Shown in pieces: positions 57,571 to 64,000 of a DNA stretch of 64,000 nucleotides. This stretch comes from Desulfofustis sp. (GTDB lineage Bacteria; Desulfobacterota; Desulfobulbia; Desulfobulbales; Desulfocapsaceae), in the NCBI GenBank assembly GCA_022340565.1, contig JAJDNR010000018.1, forward strand, positions 1 through 64,000, written 5' to 3'. The notes beneath the pieces are model-generated. The model was not told the origin of the DNA. It made no database searches and worked only from the letters and a program-made list of their open reading frames with translations. The position numbers were made by a program, and so were the translations under genes. Numbering within the stretch: the stretch's first letter is position 1; every line of letters starts with the position of its first letter.

Positions 57571-58899
57571 ATGAAATTGAAAGGTATCGTTAATCTTTTG
57601 CCTTTTGCCCTGATGCTGGCACTGCTGGCCGCCGGCTGTGCACAGCAGGCCGACTCGACTGCCAAGGCCCCCGCTCAGCAGACAGCGCAGCAAGCCGATC
57701 CTAACGTTTATACAGGACCGATCGGCGGCAAATCGAACAAGGCCAAGACCATTTCCATGACCGTCGGCAAAGGCGACGACGCCAAGGACGTGATGCTTCG
57801 CTTCGATGACAACACCGAGGGACTCGAGTATGCGAAGAAAGGCGAAGCGGCTATCATCAAGTGGGAACAGCGCGGTGACGACAAATACGCCACGATAATC
57901 AAGCCCAAACTCGCCAAATTGCCCGAAGGCGTAACCGAAATCAAGGCCGATGAGCTTTATAAAATGCTATCTGATCATGTACCGATGTTTCTCGCCGATG
58001 CCCGCCCCGAGATGCGCTACGACCAGGGTCATCTGCCATCGGCCGTTTCCATCCCGGTGCCGCTGCTCAAAGAGAAGAAAGCCAAGGTCCTGCCTAAGGA
58101 CAAAAACCAGCTGATCATTTTCTACTGCGGAGGGTACACCTGAGGCATGTCGACTGAAAACGCCGGTCTGGCGAGACAGCTTGGCTATACCAACGTTCGC
58201 GCATTCCTGGGTGGCGAGCCCGCCTGGAGCGAAGCCGGATATCCGGTGTACGCATCCAACGACTTTGTTGTGAAAGGCAATATCGTGCTGCTTGACCTGC
58301 GCTCAGGAGATGCTCCGGTGCAGGGAAGAATTCCGCGGTCGGTCAATATCAAGTACGAAGACCTTGAAAGCCGCATGGATGACATCCCCCGCAATGCGCC
58401 GGTGGTCCTCTATGCCGACAACCTCGATGACGTCACTGACGCTTATGAGGACATGAAGGATGCAGGCTTCAATACCGTTGCGATGGTAAAAGGCAATTTT
58501 CAGGGCTGGGTCGCCTCCGGCGGCGCGGTTGAATCGGGACCGATTTTCTCCAATGAAATAAAGTGGGTGCGAAAGCTCGGCAAGGGCGAGGTATCGGTCG
58601 ATGAATTTAGAAAAGCGGTCAAGGGCGAACTTCCCGACACCTTCGTAATCGATGCCCGTACTCCCGATGAAATCAAGGAACTGGGAATATTCACGAACAC
58701 CGTTAACATCCCTCTCGACGAGATTCCCAAACGAATGAACGAGATTCCCAAAGACAAGCGGGTTTTCGTTCACTGCTCGACCGGCGCACGGGCTGATCTC
58801 GCCTATCGAGAATTGATCAAGAATGGGTACGACGTTAAATTCCTGCTGCTCAACATCAGCGATCCGGAATGTGACTGCCCGATTATCATACCGGAGTAA
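57571..58899 (+). CDS. extH: Triple-rhodanese lipoprotein selenoprotein (ExtH-like; Sec at codon 191)
   Basis: A 442-residue lipoprotein (LLAAGC lipobox) if the in-frame TGA at 58141-58143 is read as selenocysteine. Three rhodanese domains follow an N-terminal ~120-residue region. Domain 1 (~130-220) carries CGGYT-U-GMSTENA, where rhodanese relatives have CGG..C..S, so Sec replaces the second Cys. Domain 2 (~235-310) lacks an active-site Cys. Domain 3 (~335-425) has the loop HCSTGARAD with a normal Cys. A textbook SECIS hairpin follows the TGA. The ribosome site is AGGAGG. It probably handles persulfide or selenium species in the periplasm with the neighbouring cytochrome; this is inference. 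A 390-base gap separates it from that gene. Confidence 0.9.
58161..58173 (+). promoter_or_regulatory. Bacterial SECIS hairpin of the rhodanese gene
   Basis: CGCC (58161-58164) and GGCG (58170-58173) form a perfect stem around the loop GGTCT, 17 bases after the TGA. GGUCU is the apical loop of the E. coli fdhF SECIS recognised by SelB, so this is strong evidence for recoding. Confidence 0.8.
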
Positions 58900-58921
58900 T
58901 CTCCGACAATCACGCCTGCAG

Positions 58922-58961
58922 AAAGGGAACGGCCGGACCCCTCCGGCTGTTCCCTTTTTTT
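58922..58961 (+). terminator. Intrinsic terminator after the Sec rhodanese gene
   Basis: A 16-bp stem (AAAGGGAACGGCCGGA with TCCGGCTGTTCCCTTT, one G-T wobble) with a 4-base loop and a seven-T run, 23 bases after the stop codon. Confidence 0.92.
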
Positions 58962-59022
58962 ATGTTCCCGTGTACAGTGTCGATTCGGCATGTTGTATAC
59001 CAATCTCAAACAGCAATGAATC

Positions 59023-60705
59023 ATGGGCAGCGAAGACCAGAAAATCATCTATTCGATGATCAAAGTCAGCAAGGCTTACAACAACCGTCCGGTTCTGAAA
59101 AACATCTCCCTCTCCTATTTTTACGGGGCCAAGATCGGCGTTCTCGGTCTGAACGGATCCGGAAAATCCTCCCTGTTGAGAATCCTTGCCGGCATCGACA
59201 GCCAATTCGATGGCAGGACGGTGCTCTCACCGGGTCACACCATCGACTATCTCGAACAGGAGCCGGTGCTCGATCCGGATAAGACGGTCCGGGAAGTCGT
59301 CATGGAAGGGGTGCGCAAGACTCTGGATCTGCTCGAAGAGTTCAACCGCATCAACGAGCAGTTCGCGGAACCCATGGACGACGATCAGATGCAGGCGTTG
59401 ATCGACAAACAGGCGGAAGTCCAGGAAAAGCTCGATGCGATGTCGGCCTGGGACATCGACAGCCGGCTGGATATGGCCATGGACGCGCTGCGCTGCCCTC
59501 CATCGAATACCAGGTGCGGGGCGCTGTCCGGCGGCGAGAAGCGGCGGGTGGCATTATGCCGTATTCTGCTGAGGAAACCTGACATCCTGCTGCTCGACGA
59601 ACCGACCAACCATCTCGACGCCGAAACCGTGGCGTGGCTTGAACGTCATCTCCAGGAGTACAGCGGAACGGTGATCGCGGTGACCCACGATCGCTATTTT
59701 CTTGACAACGTTGCCGGCTGGATCCTCGAGTTGGACCGGGGAGCCGGTATCCCGTGGAAAGGCAACTATTCATCGTGGCTGGAGCAGAAACAGAAACGGC
59801 TTGCCGCAGAGGAAAAACAGGAAAGCGAACGGCAGAAGACCCTGCAGCGCGAACTCGAGTGGATCCACATGTCGCCCAAAGGCAGGCGCTCGAAATCCAA
59901 GGCCCGCATCAATTCCTATCAGGAATTGCTCAGTTCCGGCACTGCCGAAGCGGTTAAAGACCTCCAGATCTACATACCCCCCGGCCCTCGGCTCGGGAAA
60001 AAGGTTATCGAGGCTTCGGGGCTGAAGAAATGTTTCGGCGAGCGGGTAGTGTTCGAAGGTATGGATTTCATGCTGCCGGCCGGTGGAATCGTCGGAGTGA
60101 TCGGCCCGAACGGGGCAGGTAAAACGACGCTGTTTAATCTTATTACCGGAAAAATTTCAGCTGACGAGGGAACCCTGGAGCTTGGTGAAACCGTCAAACT
60201 GGCCTATGTCGATCAAAGCCGTGAGTCTCTGGATCCAAACCAGACGATTTTCGAGGCGATATCGGAAGGCCGGGACACCATCTGGCTTGGCACGAAAGAG
60301 ATGAACAGCAGAGCCTATGTAGCACGCTTCAATTTCTCCGGCTCCGACCAGCAGCAGAAAATTTCGCAGATCTCAGGCGGCCAGAGAAACCGGGTGCATC
60401 TCGCCAGGATGCTCAAGGACGGCGGCAACGTGCTGCTTCTCGACGAACCCACCAACGATCTTGACGTAAACACGCTTAGAGCGCTGGAAGAGGCTCTGGA
60501 AAACTTCCTGGGATGTGCGGTTGTAATCAGTCACGACCGGTGGTTTCTTGACCGGATCGCCACCCATATTCTCGCTTTTGAAGGGGATTCGCAGGTGGTC
60601 TGGTTTGAAGGCAATTATTCGGACTACGAAAAGGACCGCAAACGCCGGCTGGGAACCGAAGCGGATCATCCGCACCGTATCAAGTATCGGCAGCTGACGC
60701 GCTAG
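59023..60705 (+). CDS. ettA: ABC-F translational throttle ATPase EttA
   Basis: A 560-residue cytosolic protein with two ABC ATPase domains and no membrane part. Walker A motifs are GLNGSGKSSL and GPNGAGKTTL; signatures are LSGGEKRRVALC and ISGGQRNRVHLA; Walker B motifs are ILLLDEPTNHLDAETV and VLLLDEPTNDLDVNTL. The length and the linker with WIHMSPKGRRSKSKARINSY match EttA, which senses the ADP/ATP ratio at the ribosomal E site. It converges on the sua5 gene with a 4-base overlap. Confidence 0.94.
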   Translation: MGSEDQKIIYSMIKVSKAYNNRPVLKNISLSYFYGAKIGVLGLNGSGKSSLLRILAGIDSQFDGRTVLSPGHTIDYLEQEPVLDPDKTVREVVMEGVRKTLDLLEEFNRINEQFAEPMDDDQMQALIDKQAEVQEKLDAMSAWDIDSRLDMAMDALRCPPSNTRCGALSGGEKRRVALCRILLRKPDILLLDEPTNHLDAETVAWLERHLQEYSGTVIAVTHDRYFLDNVAGWILELDRGAGIPWKGNYSSWLEQKQKRLAAEEKQESERQKTLQRELEWIHMSPKGRRSKSKARINSYQELLSSGTAEAVKDLQIYIPPGPRLGKKVIEASGLKKCFGERVVFEGMDFMLPAGGIVGVIGPNGAGKTTLFNLITGKISADEGTLELGETVKLAYVDQSRESLDPNQTIFEAISEGRDTIWLGTKEMNSRAYVARFNFSGSDQQQKISQISGGQRNRVHLARMLKDGGNVLLLDEPTNDLDVNTLRALEEALENFLGCAVVISHDRWFLDRIATHILAFEGDSQVVWFEGNYSDYEKDRKRRLGTEADHPHRIKYRQLTR

Positions 60706-61352
60706 GGACTGTGTGCGGCTGCCTTTTGTATTGCTGCAAACGGAATTACCCCTTCCCGGATGCTGACCAGTCTGCCCCGACTGCATCCGACGATCGATGA
60801 ACCGGGACTGGGCTCAAGCTTTCCCCCGTCGACAACGATGTCGATACGGTTATCGAAATAGTCGACCACTTCCTCCGCCGACCGTGCGGAGTGATGACCG
60901 CTGATGTTTGCACTCGTCGCCGTTATGACGCTGCCGGCGCAACGGCAGATTTCCGTGGCAATCTCGTTCGAAGAAATCCTGATTCCCACCGTCCGGGTTC
61001 CCGCGGTAAGCTGTTCGGGCAGATTGGAGAGAGCAGGAAACAGCAGGGTCAGCGGTCCCGGCCAGAACTGCTCGATGAGCTCTGCGTAGGTATCCGGGAT
61101 CTCAGCCGCCAGGCGCGGCAGCGCTGATACACTGGGGATCAGGACGAGTAGCGGCTTAGACAACGGCCTTTGCTTCAAGGTAAACAATCTTTTCAGGGCG
61201 CGCTCGTTGAATGCGTCGACCGCCAGTCCGTAAGATGTCTCCGTGGGAATTGCGGCGATGCCGCCTGCGACGATTACGGCAGCAGTCCTGCTGCCGTAAT
61301 CGTACTGGTCCGGGGTGATGCGTTCAGGAAGAGATTTTCCTGGCCTTGTCAT
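60702..61352 (-). CDS. L-threonylcarbamoyladenylate synthase (Sua5/YrdC)
   Basis: A 216-residue YrdC-fold enzyme that makes threonylcarbamoyl-AMP for the t6A37 tRNA modification. AIPTETSYGLAVDAFNERALKRLFTLKQRPLSKPLLVLI holds the KRP/SKP substrate motif, FWPGPLTLLF and TVGIRIS follow, and STSANISG-like ITATSANISGH closes the site. It has only the YrdC domain (no Sua5 C-terminal domain). The ATG at 61352 has AGGA 5 bases upstream and overlaps the end of purDE by 29 bases; the ORF extension up to 61592 is only the purE antisense-frame shadow. Confidence 0.9.
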   Translation of the reverse strand: MTRPGKSLPERITPDQYDYGSRTAAVIVAGGIAAIPTETSYGLAVDAFNERALKRLFTLKQRPLSKPLLVLIPSVSALPRLAAEIPDTYAELIEQFWPGPLTLLFPALSNLPEQLTAGTRTVGIRISSNEIATEICRCAGSVITATSANISGHHSARSAEEVVDYFDNRIDIVVDGGKLEPSPGSSIVGCSRGRLVSIREGVIPFAAIQKAAAHSP

Positions 61353-63099
61353 TGACTTCCTGGACCATTTTCTCTCGGAAGGCAACCAGCCGCTCCGCCA
61401 GTTCCCGGTCTTCGAGGGCCAGGATCCTGCATGCAAGCACCGCCGCATTCTTGGCACCCGCCTTGCCGATTCCCATCGTCGCCACCGGTATCCCCGGAGG
61501 CATCTGAACCGTGGCGAGCAGGGCATCCATCCCTCCGAGGGGTGACGCATCAAGCGGCACGCCGATAACCGGTAGGTCGGTGTGCGACGCAATAACGCCG
61601 GCTAGATGGGCCGCCATGCCGGCTCCGGCGATGATGATCTTGACACCGCGAGCCGATGCACTCCGCGTATATTCCATGACCCGATCTGGGGTGCGATGAG
61701 CTGACGCCACCGTCATCTCGCAGGGAATCCCCATATCCTTGAGAAAATCCGCCGCCGCACCCATCACTGGCAGGTCGGAATCGCTTCCCATCAGGATTCC
61801 CACCTTCACCCGAGCCTGCGCCTGGTCTTTGCGAGTAAGCGCTTTGGCTCCGATATCGGTACGATAGAAACTACCGGTCCAGCTGATTTCCCTGACCCCT
61901 TTGTAGGCCCGCTTGATCGCCGTCTGGAGGTCCTTGCCGACGGCAGTTATGCCGAGCACCCTTCCGCCGGCGGTCACCAGCCGATTGTTGACCATTGCGG
62001 TACCGGCATGAAATACCTCCACTCCGGGAACGGCCGCGGCTTTGGCAATTCCCCTGATCTGCTTGCCGGTTTCGTATGAGCCGGGGTACCCGCCCGACGA
62101 CATCACCACGCAGACGGTCGGCCGCGGGTCGATCCTCAGGTCGATGGTGTCCAGAGTTCCGTCAATGCAGGCATTGAAAATCTCTACGATATCGCTTTTA
62201 ACCCTCATCAACAGCGGCTGCGCCTCGGGATCTCCGAACCGGCAGTTGAACTCCAGAACGTTTATGTCGTTTCCGCTTATCATCAGACCCGCGTAGAGCA
62301 TTCCGGAATACGGCCTTCCTTCAGCAGCCATCCCCCGAACGGTCTGAAGCATCACCTTTTCCATAACGAATTCGGCAATTTCCGGGGTCACTACCGGCGC
62401 CGGCGAATAGGCTCCCATGCCGCCGGTGTTGGGACCCTCGTCGTTGTCGAATATCGGCTTGTGATCCTGCGAAGTCGGCAGTGGAAAAACCGTCTTGCCG
62501 TCGGTGAATGCGATAAAGGATGCTTCCTCCCCTCTCAGACACTCTTCCACGACGATTTTGTCACCGGCATCGCCGAAGACCTTTTCCTGCATGATCCTGT
62601 CCACGGCCAGTTTCGCCTCGTCAACCGTCCCCGCGACAATCACCCCTTTGCCGGCGGCCAGCCCGTCGGCCTTCACGACGATCGGTGCGCCGCATTTTTC
62701 AATGTATTTCTTGGCCTTTCGGGCATCGCTGAAGACCTTGAACTTTGCCGACGGTATGCCGTATTTTTTCAGAAACTCCTTGGTGAAGACCTTGCTTCCC
62801 TCGAGTATCGCGGCCTTCTTGGTTGGCCCGAAGATGCGCAGCCCTTTCTTCTGAAAGAGGTCGACGATGCCTTCGACCAGAGACGCCTCGGGGCCGACCA
62901 CCGTCAGATCGATTTCCTCCTTGACTGCAAATTCGGCAAGAGCTTTCACGTCGGTTGCGGAAATATCTACGCACTCGGCGGCTTTTTTGATGCCGGCGTT
63001 GCCGGGAGCACAATAGATCTTGTCGACGTTTTTGTTCTGACTGATCTTCCAGACCAGTGCATGCTCACGTCCCCCTGAACCAACCACCAATACGTTCAT
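61324..63099 (-). CDS. purDE: PurD-PurE fusion (GAR synthetase and N5-CAIR mutase)
   Basis: A 591-residue bifunctional purine enzyme. Residues 1-~425 are phosphoribosylamine-glycine ligase (PurD), with VVGSGGREHALVWK, VVGPEASLVEG, VVKADGLAAGKGV, GPNTGGMGAYSP and LEFNCRFGDPEAQ. After a short linker, residues ~433-591 form PurE: VGILMGSDSDLPVM, VASAHRTPDRV, AGAGMAAHLAGVIA and PVIGVPLDASPLGGMDALL. No stop or frameshift separates them. The two enzymes are usually separate polypeptides, and they catalyse the second and sixth steps of the pathway. The start follows GAGGAG. Sua5 begins inside its 3' end. Confidence 0.94.
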   Translation of the reverse strand: MNVLVVGSGGREHALVWKISQNKNVDKIYCAPGNAGIKKAAECVDISATDVKALAEFAVKEEIDLTVVGPEASLVEGIVDLFQKKGLRIFGPTKKAAILEGSKVFTKEFLKKYGIPSAKFKVFSDARKAKKYIEKCGAPIVVKADGLAAGKGVIVAGTVDEAKLAVDRIMQEKVFGDAGDKIVVEECLRGEEASFIAFTDGKTVFPLPTSQDHKPIFDNDEGPNTGGMGAYSPAPVVTPEIAEFVMEKVMLQTVRGMAAEGRPYSGMLYAGLMISGNDINVLEFNCRFGDPEAQPLLMRVKSDIVEIFNACIDGTLDTIDLRIDPRPTVCVVMSSGGYPGSYETGKQIRGIAKAAAVPGVEVFHAGTAMVNNRLVTAGGRVLGITAVGKDLQTAIKRAYKGVREISWTGSFYRTDIGAKALTRKDQAQARVKVGILMGSDSDLPVMGAAADFLKDMGIPCEMTVASAHRTPDRVMEYTRSASARGVKIIIAGAGMAAHLAGVIASHTDLPVIGVPLDASPLGGMDALLATVQMPPGIPVATMGIGKAGAKNAAVLACRILALEDRELAERLVAFREKMVQEVNDKARKISS

Positions 63100-63266
63100 G
63101 ATGTCTCCTCTCGTTTGCTAGGACAAATGTCGTGATCTCTAGAGCTGCCACCCCGGAATGAACCTCCAGGGCGGCAGAATCACAGGCTGTTCGTCCAGTC
63201 TAATAATTTTTGCTCATTTCGTCAGTCTAAAAGAGTGGGACAAGGCCAATAATTCCCGATTACTCG

Positions 63267-63295
63267 TTGACAAAGCGTACCACAATGAGTAGATG
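63267..63295 (+). promoter_or_regulatory. Putative promoter of the FadR-type gene
   Basis: TTGACA at 63267-63272 and TAGATG at 63290-63295 have a 17-base spacer. The -10 box runs into the palindrome at 63293, as expected for autorepression. Confidence 0.5.
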
Positions 63296-63312
63296 AATGA
63301 ATAGTCATTCAT
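63293..63312. promoter_or_regulatory. FadR-type palindromic operator
   Basis: ATGAATGA and TCATTCAT are perfect inverted repeats with a 4-base spacer, 29 bases before the regulator start. The core TGAATGAATAGTCATTCA fits the Bacillus FadR consensus TGAATGAMTANTCATTCA at every position (consensus from memory). Confidence 0.75.
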
Positions 63313-63340
63313 ATGCTCATTTTCAGGTATACTCTCAAAT

Positions 63341-63928
63341 ATGAAAACGGTTGACAAGCACAGCAAAATCATTGTTGCCGCCACCAAGGTTTTCGCCAAG
63401 AAAGGGTTCTTCAACGCCCGCATTTCAGATATCGCGAAGGAAGCGAAAGTTGCCGACGGCACCATCTATCTCTACTTCAACAATAAGTTCGATATTCTGA
63501 TCTCGGTGCTCGAGGAAGAAATCGGAAAAATTATCGAGCAGATCGAAAAGGCGATCGAGCAGGAGACCGATGCCGAAAAGATGCTGATGATATTCATCGA
63601 AAAACATCTGACGGCCATGAAACAGAACAAGAACCTTGCCGAAGTGATCCATATCGAACTCAGGCAGAGCGACCGGCTTGTCAAGGAGTACCGCAACACC
63701 ACCTTCAAGGCCTATATCGACCTGATTTCCGACATTATCGAGAAGGGACAGGATCAGGGCATCTATCGTAAGGATATTATGCCGGGAATTGCCAAGCGCG
63801 CGTTCTTCGGGGCCCTGGACGAAGTGTCGAGGGTGTGGACCACTCCCTATAGTTCTCAGTATACGCTCGAAGAAACCATCGAACAGATCATCGCGCTCTT
63901 CGTCGTCGGCATGTGTGTCCGCTGCTGA
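63341..63928 (+). CDS. fadR: TetR family regulator (FadR-like, fatty-acid responsive)
   Basis: A 195-residue TetR-type repressor with an N-terminal helix-turn-helix (AATKVFAKKGFFNARISDIAKEAKVADGTIYLYFNNK) and a C-terminal ligand domain. ADGTIYLYF.NK.DILISV, the ELRQS segment and FGALDEV closely follow Bacillus FadR/YsiA, which represses fatty-acid degradation genes and releases DNA on binding long-chain acyl-CoA. The operator upstream matches that repressor's consensus, supporting the assignment. Target genes beyond itself are not visible in this window. Confidence 0.85.
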   Translation: MKTVDKHSKIIVAATKVFAKKGFFNARISDIAKEAKVADGTIYLYFNNKFDILISVLEEEIGKIIEQIEKAIEQETDAEKMLMIFIEKHLTAMKQNKNLAEVIHIELRQSDRLVKEYRNTTFKAYIDLISDIIEKGQDQGIYRKDIMPGIAKRAFFGALDEVSRVWTTPYSSQYTLEETIEQIIALFVVGMCVRC

Positions 63929-64000
63929 CCATCTTACGCCTGCTTGGTTGTCGATCAGACCAGCACGCAGCGGGCTGATTTCAGCAGTTATCAGGCGATG

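Noticed and set aside
61353..61592. N-terminal extension of sua5
   Set aside because: The 80 extra residues are the wrong-frame reading of purE; the family start and an AGGA site support 61352.
1..64000. tRNA, rRNA, CRISPR arrays, insertion sequences or prophage
   Set aside because: I saw no T-loop signatures, no regularly spaced repeats and no transposase or phage proteins.

Overview
The window reads as chromosomal DNA of a Gram-negative, probably anaerobic deltaproteobacterium (Desulfobacterota, perhaps Desulfobulbales-like). The evidence is a Tol system and lipoproteins, a multihaem cytochrome c, a manganese family II pyrophosphatase, a MetF-type reductase and, above all, three genes in which an in-frame TGA replaces a cysteine codon (selenoproteins). 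I saw no rRNA, tRNA, CRISPR array, prophage or complete IS. Coding density is high and most of the window is core metabolism and envelope biology. The taxonomic placement is inference.

Layout. 0-7.5 kb: an SDR and MetF on the minus strand, then a flavin disulfide reductase, an acyl-CoA synthetase fused to a GNAT acetyltransferase and a universal stress protein. 7.5-11.3 kb: a 1049-residue membrane protein of unknown function with a PHP-like patch, and a DUF4156 lipoprotein. 11.6-16 kb: Ca2+/Na+ exchanger, MgtE, ZntB/CorA-type transporter and a DUF2179 membrane protein. 16.1-23.4 kb: a compact lipid cluster (acyl-CoA ligase, ketosynthase, ACP, two CrtI-like flavoenzymes, ketoreductase, dehydratase) with no enoyl reductase. 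23.6-28.7 kb: tolQRAB-cpoB without pal, then tlyA. 28.8-33.7 kb (minus): an oleB-oleC-oleD-M48 protease operon without oleA. 34-47 kb: cold-shock protein with a structured leader, pepA, a CBS/DUF21 protein, an HtrA protease, a second MgtE, a TPR-methyltransferase, purM, moaB, an EF-G paralogue and murJ. 47-50.8 kb: a lipoprotein, an S4 protein, a GAF-adenylate cyclase and rarA. 50.8-59 kb: the selenoprotein zone, with an UshA-like selenoprotein, ppaC, a hypothetical, an M18 aminopeptidase, a pentahaem Sec cytochrome (ExtKL-like) and a Sec rhodanese lipoprotein (ExtH-like). 59-64 kb: ettA, sua5, a purD-purE fusion and a FadR-type TetR regulator with a near-perfect operator.

The most interesting material is (1) the three UGA-recoded genes within about 8 kb, one with a textbook bacterial SECIS hairpin, two of which look like a periplasmic electron-transfer/sulfur (or selenium) module; (2) the lipid cluster, in which two phytoene-desaturase-like flavoenzymes sit where an enoyl reductase would be expected; (3) the ole genes without their condensing enzyme; and (4) an imperfect palindromic element just upstream of the Sec rhodanese gene.
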